64,000 nucleotides of DNA, from assembly GCF_037176765.1 (NCBI RefSeq), contig NC_090022.1, positions 179,296,117 through 179,360,116 of the forward strand. The letters run 5' to 3'. Source of the stretch: Anolis sagrei. Its lineage: Eukaryota; Chordata; Lepidosauria; Squamata; Anolidae. The position numbers and the translations under genes are program-made. Numbering within the stretch: the stretch's first letter is position 1; every line of letters starts with the position of its first letter. Positions 37,152 to 51,400 of the stretch are shown piece after piece. The notes below the pieces were generated by a model. The model searched no databases and had not been told where the DNA came from. It saw only the letters and a list, made by a program, of their open reading frames with translations.

Positions 37152-40100
37152 GATGTAGAACAATGGAGACAAAAGATTTGGAATAAAGCAAGGTCAATGC
37201 ATTCTGAACTGTCAAAAGTCCACATATGAAAATGAAAGTCTGTGTATATATATGTACACACACACACACACACAAACAGGCATTCTAACATCTAAAAATC
37301 TAAACCTTTCTAGTCAGGAGCATATCAGATAAGGAATACTCAACCTGCATTAACTTTTTTCCCTTCCCATTATTTTAGGAAACCAGACTCATATGCCAAA
37401 GTACACTGACAGGACTTGGGGCAATGAGTTCAAACTACAGGAAAGGAAATTTCACCTGAACATTAGGAAGAACTTTTGGACCATAAGAACTGTTCAGCAG
37501 TGAAACTCTCTGCCTTGGGGTGTGGTGGAGGCTCCTTCTTTGGAGGCTTTTAAATAGAGGCTGGATGGCCATCTGTTGGGGGTGCTTTGATTGTGCTTTT
37601 TCTGAATGGCATTGGATTGGATGGCTCTTGGGATCTCTTCCAACTCTATGATTCTATGAAAGCACAAGTCCACCAGAAGCTTTGCTACTGGCATCAAGAT
37701 CCCCGCTTTCCTCTCTCCCACTTCCCTGCTCCCAGGAATGTCCATGCCCAGCCTTACACAGGGTGCTTGTCAAACATGACTGGGAGGAACTCATCCACAG
37801 GCAACATCTTGGAGAGGGGCTGGGCATCCAGCAGCTTCTTGGCACCTTGGAGGGAGATGATGTAGCCCAGCGTCCAGTAGGAGTAATCGGCTTCCACGAG
37901 GTTGCGAACATGAGGCACGGCTTTCTCGGAGTGCTCCACCTGCATGCGTTTCCGACCAATATAGCTAAGAGAGAGGAGAGAAAGAACAAGAAGGAACTCC
38001 TTTCAGAAACTCCATTTTCAAAGGAACATGTAAAAATATTTCAAAGGTTGTCACATGGAAAAGGAGACAATTTTTGCTTCCAGCTGCCAGGGAGACTAGG
38101 ACTCAGAGAAATGGGTTCAAATGGCAGGAAAAAGATTCCACCTAAACATTAAGAAGAACTTCTTGGTAGTAAGAGCTGTTCTACAGTGGAATATGCCGCC
38201 TTGGAGTATGGTGAAGTCTCCTCTGGAGGTTTTTAAGAAGAGGCTGGATGGCCATCTGTTGGGAGTGCTTTGATTGTGAGTTTCTGCATGGAAGGGGGTT
38301 TGACTGTAAGGCTCTGGTGTTCTCTTCCAATTCTATAATTTTGTGTAGATGTTATGCAGCAACAACATGAAGTTCCTATTGAAAAACAGCTGGACAGGCA
38401 GACATGCAATCCCTGGAATGTGTCCAGAGGACAGCGATGAAAATGATCAAGCATCTAGAGAACAAGCCCTATGAGGAGAGGCTTAAAGAGCTGGGCATGT
38501 TTAGCCTGAAGAAGAGAAGGCTGAGAGAAGATATGATAGCCATGTATCAATATGTGAGAGGAAGTCACAAGGAGGAGGGAGCAAGCTTGTTTTTTGCTTC
38601 CTTGGAGACTAGGACACAGAACAATGGCTTTAAACTACAAGAAAGGAGATTCCATCTGAACATGAGGAAGAACTTCCTGACTGTGAGAGCCATTAAGCAG
38701 TGGAACTCTCTGCCCTGGAGTGTGGTGGAGGCTCCTTCTTTGGAGGCTTTTAAACAGAGGCTGGATGGCCATCTGTCAGGGGTGCTTTGAATGCAATATT
38801 CCTGCTTCCAACTCTGATTCTATGATTCTATAATCTATTTTAACTTCTTCCTCTAGAATAGAAGCTCAAAAATGATCCACAACTGTATTACTCCTTTTGT
38901 AATTTTAGTTGACGTTTCAATTATTAGACCGCAATCAGCTGCTGTCATTCTTATCATTTGAATAATTTTATATCAGATGAATTTCAAAATAGTTCCTAAC
39001 CTCATCACCCAGGGCAAGTCAAATTTACTTTCAGTAAATGAAATCCAATGGATAAACTAGTGGGTTGTTGTAGGTTTTTCAGGCTATATAGCCATGTTCT
39101 AGAAGCATTCTCTCCTGATGTTTCGCCTGCATCTATGGAAGGCATCCTCAGAGGTTGTGAGGCATCCTCAGACTTCACAACCTCTGAGGATGCCTGCCAT
39201 AGATGCAGGCGAAATGTCAGGAGAGAATGCTTCTAGAACAGTGATTCTCAACCTGTGGGTCCCCAGGTGTTTTGGCCTACAACTCCCAGAAATCCCAGCC
39301 ACTTTACCAGTTGTTAGGATGTCTGGGAGTTGAAGGCCAAAACATCTGGGGACCCACAGGTTGAGAACCACTGTTCTAGAACATGGCCATATGGCCCGAA
39401 AAACCTTCAACAACCCAGTGATTCCAGCCATGGAAGCCTTCAACAATACAGCTAAACTAGTTCTTTTAAGCCACAAATGATCTTACATAGGTCTATCAAG
39501 CTAATAATTTTGGACTACAGTAGAGTCCCACTTATCCAACATAAACAGACCAGCAGAACACAAGATAAGCGAAAATGCTGAATAAGGAGGGATTAAGGAA
39601 AAGCCTATTAAACGTCAAATTACATTATGATTTTACAAATTAAGCACCAAAACATCACATTTTACAAGCAACTGACAGAAAAAGCAGTTCAATACACGGT
39701 AACATTATGTCGTAATTACTGTATTTACAAATTTAGCATCCAAACATCGCAATGTATTGAAACAGCTGTGGATCCGGGCAGGAAGCAGACTGCATTGCAT
39801 AATACAGAACGTTGGATGAGAGAAGGTTGGATAAGCGAGACTCTATTGTATTGTATTGTATTGTATTGTATTGTATTGTATTATGGATTCCTTTGCAAGA
39901 AGCTTGTTGTGGAAACAAGGATTGGGCGATAAAGCTTCATTGGAGACAACTTTTCCCCATGATAATTCTTTCAGGAGTGGATTTCCTTTCCTAGGGGTGG
40001 TATTATCACATTTCCTGTTATTTCACCCCCATTCTTAACTATGAATGAAACATAAGCTTGATGTTTGTAACTCTGGGACTACCCGCATATGGTGGGCGAC

Positions 40101-43100
40101 GTGTGATCTTAATGTCATGATTTCCCTACCAGCTGTAATGATAATAATGTCAACCACGCCATTTACTTACATCAAGTCCCAGTCCAGGCCTTCCTCTTCC
40201 AAGTCATACATGAGGTTCATGATGCGCCGTTTAAAGAAGATTTCAAAACACAGGTCGTCCTCAAACACCACTGACTTCTCCAGGCCTCTCTCAACAATCT
40301 GACATCAACGAAAAGAAAAAACAAAAACAAATCCTTATCTGTGCTTATTTTATTACTAGCCGTCCCCTGCCACACATTGCTGTGGCCCAGTCTGGTGATC
40401 TGGGAAATAAAGTAATGAGAAAGTGTTGATTTCTAATATATGTAATTTCTTTATGCTTGTGGGTAAACAGTATTTCTTGCTGTTTCTTTGTCAGTGTTGA
40501 TGTGGAGATTGTCTGGTTTGCCCACTCTGGAACATAGAATTGTCCTTCTTTAGGGGTCCCTATCAAATCTATGATACTATATATCTCTCTGTGTGTGAAT
40601 CATATACATCTATCTATATCTATGGATGGATGGCTCTTTGTCAGGAGGGCTTTGATTATGTTTCCTTGCCCTGGTGAAGGAAGTTGGACTGGATGGCCTT
40701 AAGTATTTTCTGTTACTATAAATCTAAGTAACTGCAACTCCCAAATGTCAAGGTCTATTTCCCCCAAATGCCATCTCTGTTCATATTTGGGCATATGGAA
40801 TACTCATGCCAAATTTGGTCCTGATCCATCATTGTTTGAGTCCACAGTGCTCTCTGGATGTAGGTGAACTACAACTCCCAAACTCAAGGTCAATGCCCAC
40901 TAAACCCTTCTAGTGTTTTCTGTTGGTCATGGAAGTCCTGTGTGCCACGTTTGGTTTAATTTCATCATTGGTGCAGTTCAGAATGCTTTTTGATTGTAAG
41001 TAAACTATAAATCCCAGCAACTACAACTCCCAAATGATAAAATCAATTTTTTTGAGTGATGGCCACTCCTTGGATGAGTAGGTGTCTTGTGGCCAAATTT
41101 GGCGGCAATTCGTCCAGTGGTTTTTGAGTTATGTTAATCCCACCAACGAACATTACATTTTTATTTATACAGATTTGCTTTAGAAAAACATTTGTATTTT
41201 GGTTTTTCACCCAAGTACTAAGTGGCTAAATCACATCACCTATACCTTGTCCTATCCTATTTCATTGATCATATCACCAGACAAAGAGTGAGAAAAGCCT
41301 CTCTCTGTCCCAACGCATGCCCAATAGATGGCAGCACAGAGTTAGGAAATGCAAAGAAATCCAGATGAAGGAATCACTCCTGTGCATTAATTCTATTTCC
41401 CCCAGAAATCAGAAGTGATGTGAAGTCATACAAGGACAAACAACAAAACAGGCACGGCTCCAAATCAGTGCTTAAATCTGGCTCTTGTGCCAAAATAAAG
41501 TTAACATCCCAACAGTGCTAATACAGAAGATCAGCCCTGGAACTAAGGAATACTGTGGAACCCTGAAGTGTTTATGTCTTTCTACTGACAGATACAGAGT
41601 CCCTGGAGATACGGTGGGTAAAACTACTGAGCTGCTGAATTTGCTGATCGAAAGGTCGCCAGTTTAAATCCGGTGAGTGAGGTGAGCTCCCGCTGTTAGC
41701 CCCAGTTTCTGCCAACCTAGCAGTTTGAAAACATGCAAATGTGAGTAGATCAATAGGTACCGCTCCGGCAGGAAGGTAACGGCTTTTCTTGCAGTCATGC
41801 CAGCCACATGACCTTTGAGGCATCTACGGACAACACAATTTCTTCGGCCTAGAAATGGAGATGAGCACTAACCCCCAGAGTCGGACACAACTGGACTTAA
41901 TGTCAGGGGAAAATCTTTACCTTTCGCTGACATATACTGGGTTAAACATTTATTTTGGTTCAAACCCTTTGAAACAAGACAACTGTTACCTATACTGAAC
42001 ATTTTTCACCCATCCCAGGAGGAAACTGAGATCCTAAAATCATAGAATCATAGAGTTGGAAGAGACCTCATGGGCCATCCAATCCAACTCCCTGCCAAGA
42101 AGCAGGAATATTACATTCAAAGCACCCCTGACGGATGGCCATCCAGACTCTGTTTAAAAGCTCCCAAAGAAGGAGCCTCCACCACACACCGGGGCAGAGA
42201 GTTCCACTGCTGAACGGCTCTCACAGTCAGGAAGTTCTTCCTCATGTTCAGATGGAATCTCCTTTCTAATTATACAGATTCAGAAACTTCCAAGTTGCAG
42301 CCTAAAGCAAGATACTTCTGGTTTATGCTTTACAATTCCAACCTGATCTACTTCTATCTCAGGGTTTATATGAATGTCCCATTTATGTGGCAAAAGGGTA
42401 CTCGTGGAACTTAGCAGATCAGAAGCAGGTCTGTATATTGCTCTACACACTTTTTTAAACCCGTGCATCGGAATTCTGCTCTTTATTAGCCTATATTCTG
42501 CAACATTTAAGGCTGGGTTCTGCAAACTGGAAATTTCTTTATATGAGACATATTTATGCAAATCCCTTATTTACATTTTTTATTCTATGATAATCAATGA
42601 GGCATGGTTCAGAAGTTCCGTCTTATTAAACAAAATCACATAAATAGTTGCTACGCTTTCAAGATTTCACCAAATGTTGGGGAGTAGTCAGTGCTGGCAT
42701 GGATGCCATCAGAAAGGGTGGTTTATGCACATGATGTGGGAATGTGAATATGTACAATATTTTTGGCAAATTTGTCAAATCAAATACTAGGAAATGAGTG
42801 GGTCATAACAAAAGAAATAGCGGTATTAGGGAGAAAAGAGGAAATGGGAAATAAAAGGGAAATAAAAGAAGCAATAATAGAAAGTGTACAAACAGTAATA
42901 GTATTAGGGTGGAAAGATAAATAAAAATGGACAGTAAATAAATGGTACCAATATATGGTGGAGCAAATGGAATTTGAAATTATGAATGTGAAATTAAATG
43001 ATTTAAAAATCAAGGAAAATAGAATGAGAGAAATGGAAGAAAGACGGATAAGGGTAAAGAACTATATTATGAGTCATTCCGGAGATCAAGCCATAAGAAA

Positions 43101-45420
43101 TAAGATACAAATGTTATATAGTATACAGGATGGAAACGTATAAAGATAAGCTATAATGATTGTATCAAAAAGAATATAAATGTAAAAGAAAACAATCCTC
43201 GTGTTGGTGGTGGGAATTGTACATGTTTTGTGTGTGCATGGTATGTATTTTTTTTGTATTGTTAAATAAAAATTCATTATAAAAAAAAAGATTTCACCAA
43301 ATGTTGGCTACTAACTTTGACGGACTAGATGAAACAACCCTAAAGAGCAGAAGCTTGCTGTATTTCTACATTAGATTTTTAGAAGACATAATTCTGTACC
43401 CACTTACGATGGTCTGGAGTGTGCAGAATCCAGCTTATGACACACAGATCTATTTTATTTTAGGGATCGAAAAGGATCTCATCTCCAGACATGATGACTA
43501 TGAAACTACCATCCCAACCCAGCGTGGTCAAAGGGAAAGGACTGTGGAAGCCGTAGACTTAAGCCTTGGAGAACCAAAAGTTCATCAATCCAGTTTTACA
43601 TGATAAGCCTCACTTACCTCTTGCCAAACTTTATAATGGCTGAGGAAACAACCCAATTCCCCTTTGGTGAGTGGGCGCCCATGGTATGGATCCTTGTAAC
43701 CTGGCAACATCTTGATGCCCATGGCATCTACCTGGCTGCTGTTCATTGCTCTGGGAAGAGAGAGAGAGAGAGAGAAAGAGAAAAGAAAAAGAAGTGAGGG
43801 GGGAACAGTTAGTGTGAGACATATTATCCAGGGGAGGGGGCCAGACCCAATTTATTTTAATTCATGCACCTGCCAGGAGAGAATGCCTCTAGAACATGGA
43901 CATATAGCCCCAAAAAACCTACAACAACCCAGTGATTCCAGCCATGAAAGCCTTCGACAATATATCTCCATGTTTCTTTCAATAGTTTTGAAGTTGTGCA
44001 TTAATGCTATCGTGCAGATGCCTTATGCATTCATCCTATTGTGCACAAGGTATCTGCACAATAGTATTAATGCAGTTTGATCCCACTTGAACCCTTTGGA
44101 ATTGTGCGATTTGTAGTTTGGCAAGGCACCAGAACTCTTTGGCAAGGAGGACTAAAGACCTTATGATCCCATAGCACTGAGCTGTGTCAGTTAAAGTGGT
44201 ACAACTTTTATTTTGAGATGGCTTTTTTTAGGCTTTCAGAAGAGGACAGCCCAGATCTGATTCTGGAGTCATCTGAGGAGTCCTCTGAGAACGGCAAAGG
44301 CCACCATAGAGGGATTGTCCCCTCACACCCCTAAGGAACAAATCTACCCCACTGAGGTTACATCTGTTGCCATTGACAATGGTGGATGTCTTGAGAAACT
44401 GGGGGAGATCCTACGTTTTCCCACTCCTATCTTAATGACAACCCAGTGGCGCAATGGGTTAAACCCTTGTGCCAGCAGGACTGTTGACCAAAAGGTCAGT
44501 GGTTCGAATCCCGGGAGCGGGGTGAGCTCCCATCTGTCAGCTCCAGCTCCTCATGCAGGGACATGAGAGAAGCCTCCTACAAGATGGTAAAACATCTGGG
44601 TGTGTCGAGGAAGATTTTGATTTAAAACCAACAACAAAGAGAGAAAGGGTAAAAGGGAAGGGAAGGAAGAGTAAGAGAAGGAGAAGGAGAGAAGGCAGAG
44701 AATAAGAAGAAAGTGAAGAAGACCTCTAGGAGATATCAGGAAGTCAAACACTCTTTTTTCTTTTTTTTCTCTCCTTTTCCACTTTTTTTTTTTGAAATTT
44801 GAATTGATCTTACACATTTTTATTTTCTTTCTGTTCTGTATTGCTTTTAAATGAAAACTTAAATAAAGATTATTTAAAAAAACATCTGGGCAATGTCCTT
44901 GCAGACGGCCAATTATCTCACACCAGAAGCGACTTGCAGTTTCTCAAGTTGCTCCTGACATTAAAAAAAGACCACCAGACACAGACATTCTCAGCAGTTC
45001 CTATTCAGTGAGTCTGCACTTGTCCCTTTCCCAAATTTCTCTGCCTTGTTAACAAATATCTAGCTTTATCTCTTTGAAATGAGTCTAACTTTCCAATTAC
45101 ATCACATATCTCATATTGGCGAGACTGAGGCACAAGCGCTGCATCCTATCTCCGAAGGCTAAAGCCCCCCAAAGCATTCTGTCCACCCCAGAGGTGGGAA
45201 TGTCATCTCCCTGTCACTCACTTCCCGTCCACGGCTTCTATGATTTTGCAGTCAATCTCCTGCTCGTACAAGGTTTGCAGCATCCGCTCTCGGCGGTCTG
45301 TCCGTCGCTTCAGGTTGATCATGAAGACCTAAAAAGAAGGGAGAGACACATGAAAAAGTCACCAAGGAAGGGCCCCATCTACACTGTGATATAGTGCAGT
45401 GAACTGGATTATATGGCAGT

Positions 45421-45462
<42 letters not shown>

Positions 45463-48400
45463 CTTTATTTATACCCCGCCACCATCTCCCCAAGGGACCT
45501 GGAGCAGCTTACATGAGGCCCAGCCCAACGGTACATCAATAAACAAAAGCAATAAACAAAAACAATAAATACAATACAATTAATATAAATCACATATAAA
45601 CAATAACCAATAACCAATAACACAAGGATCTAAAAACCTATGGCCAGGCCAAATGTAATAGTTTAAAAATTAAAAAATAAACGCTGGGCATGAACAAGGT
45701 AGGATATAACTGGTATAGGGTTTCCAAAGAGAGATGGGGGAACACAGTCAATCCTAAACCAGTAGTAAAGTGCATTCTGAGGACATATTGCTGAGAATTT
45801 TCCTTATTCTGGGAAGGCACACTGGAACAGCCACGTTTTCAGGCCCCTCCTAAAGACTGCCAGAGTTGGGGCATGCATGATGTCCTTGGGAAGTGAGTTC
45901 CAGAATCGGGAGGCCACCACCGAGAAGGCTCTCTCCCTCGTCCCCACCAATCGCGCCTGCGAAGGAGGTGGAAGCATGAGTAGGGCCTCTCCAGAAGATT
46001 GAAGAGATTGTGTGGGTTCGTACACAGAAATGCGGTCACGCAGATAGGCGGGTCCCAAACCGTTCAGTGTAAACTTGTATAATCCAGTTCAAGGAGGTGA
46101 ATCTACATTCTGAAACTGCATTATGGGGCCCAAAGGCAAAGAAGGGAGTGAGGCAACCTGATAGGCCCCAACCATGTTTGGTAACAGGATGAGGAAGTAA
46201 GAGGCTCAAGGCGACAAAAATGGCATTTGTCTCTTTTTAAAAATAACATTTTAAATCTAGCAGAAAACTAACAACGTAGGTAGCAGATTGAGCTAGAAAC
46301 GTTCTACGTGCTACTTCCTTATTTGCTGGGACTTAGTGAGGAGGGCATTCAAAAATGGGTGTCCACCATCATACAAACACACGACATATATAAAAATTAC
46401 TCCTCTTGCTTAAGATCTGAATAGTTCATTCCATAGCATGAGTAGACTCAGTCTCACGGGAAGGCATTTCCCCATGGGTCCCCATTAAAGATATCAGGAT
46501 CATATAAGGCAGGCACTCTAAACACCCAAAATGGGAAAAATTCAAAGTTTTGATTTCAGAACTTCTGAGTGCAGCCGGCCTCAGCACCCCATCCAACAAA
46601 AACTTCCCAAAAGAATCATAGCATCAAAGAGTTGGAAGAGACCTCATGGGCCATCCAGTCCAACCCCCTGCCAAGAAGCAGGAATATTGCATTCAAAGCA
46701 CCCCTGACAGATGGCCATCCAGCCTCTGCTTAAAAGCTTCCAAAGAAGGAGCCTCCACCACACTGCGGGGCAGAGAGTTCCACTGCTGAACGGCTCTCAC
46801 AGTCAGGAAGTTCTTCCTCATGTTCAGATGGAATCTCTTTCTTGTAGTTTGAAGCCATTGTTCCGCGTCCTAGTCTCCAGGGAAGCAGAAAACAAGCTTG
46901 CTCCCTCCTCCCTGTGGCTTCCTCTCACATATTTATACATGGCTATCATATCTCCTCTCAGCCTTCTCTTCTTCAGGCTAAACACGCCCAGCTCCTTAAG
47001 CCGCTCATCATAGGGCTTGTTCTCCAAACGCTTAATCATTTTAGTCGCCCTCCTCTGGACACATTCCAGCTTGTCAATATCTCTCTTCAATTGTGGTGCC
47101 CAGAATTGGACACAATATTCCAGGTGTGGTCTAACCAAGGCAGAATACAGGGGTAGCATGACTTTCCTAGATCTAGACACTATGCTCTATTGATGCAGGC
47201 CAAAATCCCATTGGCTTTTTTTGCCGCCACATCACATGGCTCATGCAAGAACCATGCAAGATGGGCGATTAACTGGACCAATATTTTAAAAATCCATATA
47301 ACCACCAGGAAACGAAATTTTGAACTTTTTCCCTCGAGGAATATTTGGCAAACTACATAAATTAGCATATATTGATTTCTTTTTCAGAATAAACTCTTGT
47401 AGTTTCTCACCTCATCAAAGCCCATCTTCTCTGGGACTTTTGGAGGCACAGACACATACTTAGAAGGTTCCACTGGTGGGTACTTAACTGTAAAAAAAAA
47501 GGAACATAAAGTCAGATGATATGACATATAACCTCTACCAAAAAAAATCCCCCCAAGGGTTCATATATCTGAGGCAAATACATCTTTCAGGATGCTTTTT
47601 TTTACAAAAAGAAACAAAAACAGAGACATATTTTATGATGAACGCTCCCAAATTCTTGGCTTACTGCCAATGCATATAGACACAAGCATAAATCTTTCCC
47701 TACAGATGATGACTGCCTCAACTGAACCTTCAGGCATACCATAGCTTTTAAAAGTGGCATTTTCCCTTAACAGACTGAACTTTTAATTTCTTGTGGTTTA
47801 AGAAGCTATTCACTCCCTCTGAGTTGCTTCTAAGCCAGTGGTCCTCAACCTGTGTGTCCTCAAGTATTTTGGCCCACAACTTCCAGAAATCTCAGCCAGT
47901 TTACCAGCTGTTAGGATTTCTGGGAGTTGAAGGCCAAAACATTTGAGGACCCACAGGTTGAAAACCACTATTCTAAACAGATACTTGCCTCTGTTGGAGC
48001 ATATAAAAATCAGTTGGTGAGTGTGTTAACTGAAAAATGCAAAGCACAAAGCCGATTGGCTGGGCCATCCCCAAGAGACTAGCTGAGCCTGGGAGTTCTG
48101 GCAACAGTTACATTTTTAGGCTTTTCTGTGCAGGAGCTTGCCAAGACAAGGGAGTATATTATTTCTGCTTCTGCGCTGCTGGAAGAGGATTTCTCACGTG
48201 GACATTTAAAGACATCTATAACAATGCCAGAATGGGAAGAGATGTGGAAAAAGAAACTGAAATACTCTTACTTAACAGAACTTAAAGAGAACTGGTAAAA
48301 ATAATTTTATAGATGGTATCTGATACCTGAAAAAATATCAAAATTCAGTAAGGGTAAAATAAAAGTAAGGATAAAATAAAAGTTCTGAGAGTGCCTTGGA

Positions 48401-51400
48401 CTGCGAGAAGATCCAACCAGTCCATCCTCCAGGAAATAAAGCCCAGTTGCTCATTGGAGGGAAGGATACTAGAGACAAAGTTGAAGTACTTTGGCCACAT
48501 CATGAGGAGACAGCAAAGCCTAGAGAAGACAATTATGCTGGGGAAAGTGGAAGGTAAAAGGAAGAGGGGCCGACCAAGGGCAAGATGGATGGATGGCATC
48601 CTTGAAGTGACTGGACTGACCTTGAAGGAGCTGGGGGTGGTGACGGCCGACAGGGAGCTCTGGCATGGGCTGGTCCATGAGGTCACGAAGAGTCGGAGAC
48701 GACTGAACGAATGAACAACAACAACAACAAAATAAAAGAGAAATGCTGGAAGTGTGGAAAACATATAGGTAATCACATCCACATGTGGTGGAAATGTAAA
48801 AAGGTTAAGAAATTCTGGCATCAAATCCACAAAAAAATAGAATTAATCCTACAACTGAAATTTGACCTAAAACCAGAGTATTTTCTCCTAGGGATAAAAG
48901 ACTTCTCTATGGACAAAAATACAGAAAAAAATTTTTTACTTGACACGACAGCGTGAATCACTAGCCAAAATTTGGAAATACGACGATATACCATCAATAG
49001 ATCAATGGATCATGAAAGTAATGGATACGATGAATATGGATATTCTTACTAAAAAATATGTCAGATAGAAAAGTAAACTTCCACAGAATGGACTGGGGGA
49101 AAGTCCTGGACTTTATAAAAAAAGAAAAGTACAGGAATATATATTATTAAAACGTAAACAAAACTCAAGGGAAATATCAACATGAATCTGACGACAAAAA
49201 TTGGTACATTCAAAAATAGTAAGAGGATTCCACAACCTGGGAAGACATGGGAGCTACTCTATATCCCCCCCCCTTCCCCTTCCCTCTTTTTTTCTTTCTT
49301 GTTTTTTTTCTCATCTTCTTTCAACTGATTAGGTATTCATGTTTCCTACTTTCCTAAAGTACATTGTTCCCATTCTTTTTATGTAATAAGATAAACCATT
49401 TACTTCTATCACACTGAGTTATCTGGAAGCTCCTTTCTCTAGGGAGCAACTTTTTATCTGCAATAAAAATATTTTTTTAAAAAACATGGAGTAATGCGCT
49501 AGAGACCATGATTCAAATTCCCACTCAGCCATGATTCAAATTTCCACCGGGTGACACAGTAAGGCTGGATCCACACTGCCATAAAATCCAGATGTTTGGG
49601 GTTTTTTTGGTCGTGGCATTGAATGTTTCCCGCATGTGTGTTCTGTAAGCTGCTCTGAGTCCCCTTTAGGGGTTTTTTGTGTGTTAGGAGCAACTTGAGA
49701 AACTGCAAGTTGCTTCTGGTGTGAGAGAATTGGCCGTCTGCAAGGACGTTGCTCAGGGGACGCCCAGATGATTTGATGTTTTTATCATCCTTTGTGGGAG
49801 GCTTCTCTCATGTCCCTGAATGAGCTGGAGCTGATAGAGGGAGCTCATCCACCTTTCCCCGGATTTGAACCTTCAGTCCTGCCGGCACAGGGTTTTAACC
49901 ACCGGGGGCTCCTATGATCAAATCAGATGATCAAATCAGATAATCCATATTATCTGCTTTGAACTGGATTATTTGAGTCTCCACTGCCATATAACCCCAT
50001 TCAAAGCAGATAATCTGGATTTTATATGACAGTGTAGAAGGGGCCAAGTCACACTCTTCCAGTCTTAGAGGAAAGTAATGCATTCAAAAAAAATTGATTA
50101 AATCTTGCCAGGAAAACTCTTTTAGAGGTTTGCTGTAATGTTGCCACAAATCAGAAGCAACTGGAAAGCACGAACAACAACAACAACAACAGTACGCACT
50201 GCAATTTTGCCTAAAATAATGTGATTCATTAGTCAAAACAACAGAAGTAGCAACCATGTTATTTAAGGAGAGTGAAACAAAACAAAGAGCAAATGACGTT
50301 AGTACGCACTGCAATTTTGCCTAAAATAATGTGATCCCTTAGTCAAAACATCAGAAGCAGCAACCATGTTGTTTAAGGAGAGTGAAACAAAACAAAAAGC
50401 CAGTCACTTCTTCCACAGTGGTCCAAATCCCAGGTCACAAAATGACTGCAACTAAACAAAAGTTTTTCTATCAAAGAAAAGGTGGAAAGAAAAATCTGAG
50501 ACGTACAGATGTTTTCTTTTTGTTCAAAACTTTTCAAAACAAAATGCTTTCTGGAGTGATAGAGTACCCTGGGAAAACTATGCCACCCAGGACCAACCAC
50601 ACCTATGGAGATTCTCTTGAAAACTGTCCTGTTACATCAGAATAATGTAGCCATATTTTCCTGACATACTGCAAATCAAGCCACGTGAAAGAACCTTAAG
50701 GCACCACTTCCCCTTTAAGGACAGTTCCTGGACCTTGTAAAAGGACCTTTGTGCAGCTGCAGGATGGACAAAGAGCGCCTGTGCAGCAAACTTAAGGGAA
50801 TGAGTCCAGCAAACTCCTCCAGAAGAGATGGTGAGTTGTCACACAGGCGCCTTTTGATATCCGAGGCCTTATGCTAAAAAATATTCAGCGTGAGTAGCTC
50901 CACCACATTCCCCTGGATTGGAAAGGCATGAAGGCTGCAGCTGGGAAATAAAATGTCTGGTTATTTTGAAAAGCTGTTGGGTCTTTTGAGTTCAGCAGCA
51001 CTTCTAGAGTTGTGCTTGCTAGAAGTAGGTCCTGTTGACTGCAGCGAGGTTGAGGCATGTAGGGGTGCAGCTGAAACTTACAATCATACAATCACAGTTG
51101 GAAGAGACCCCCAAGGGCCATCCAGTCCAACCCCCGTATGCCATGCAGGAATTCATAATCAAAGCACCCCTGACAGATGGACATTCAACCTCTGCTTAAA
51201 AACCTCAGGAGTAGTAGACTCCACCACTCCACAAGCAGCATATTCTACTGCTGAAAACCTCCCACCATCAGGAAAGTCTTCCTAATGTTTAGGTGAACTT
51301 TTTTCCTGCAATTTGAATCCATTGTTCCATTGTGTCTTAGTCTCCAGAGGAGCAGAAAACAAGGCTCCTTTCCTCAATGTGACATCCTTTCAAATATTTA

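Larger units (their letters stand above)
39060..39450. mobile_element. Penelope-like terminal palindrome with hAT MITE inside
   Basis: Left arm (39060..39165, - strand) and right arm (39172..39450, + strand) are both the 3' terminal segment. No coding part is left. The right arm is split by the 135-bp hAT MITE at 39239. Confidence 0.72.
49490..50190 (+). repeat. Sauria-type SINE split by a nested hAT MITE
   Basis: The 5' part (49490..49560, ATTCAAATTTCCACCGGGTG) continues after the MITE at AAGTCACACTCTTCCAGTCT, then TCTTGCCAGGAAAACTC, CAGAAGCAACTGGAAAGCAC and a (CAA)n tail. Confidence 0.6.

Noticed and set aside
37654-38152. Open frame of 156 codons on the + strand across COLGALT1 exon
   Set aside because: Antisense shadow of the COLGALT1 exon at 37964..37758; the - strand reading matches the protein exactly.
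39239-39373. SPIN transposon
   Set aside because: The first 20 bases are similar to SPIN ends, but the body is a short palindrome different from what I recall of SPIN; kept as an unnamed hAT MITE.
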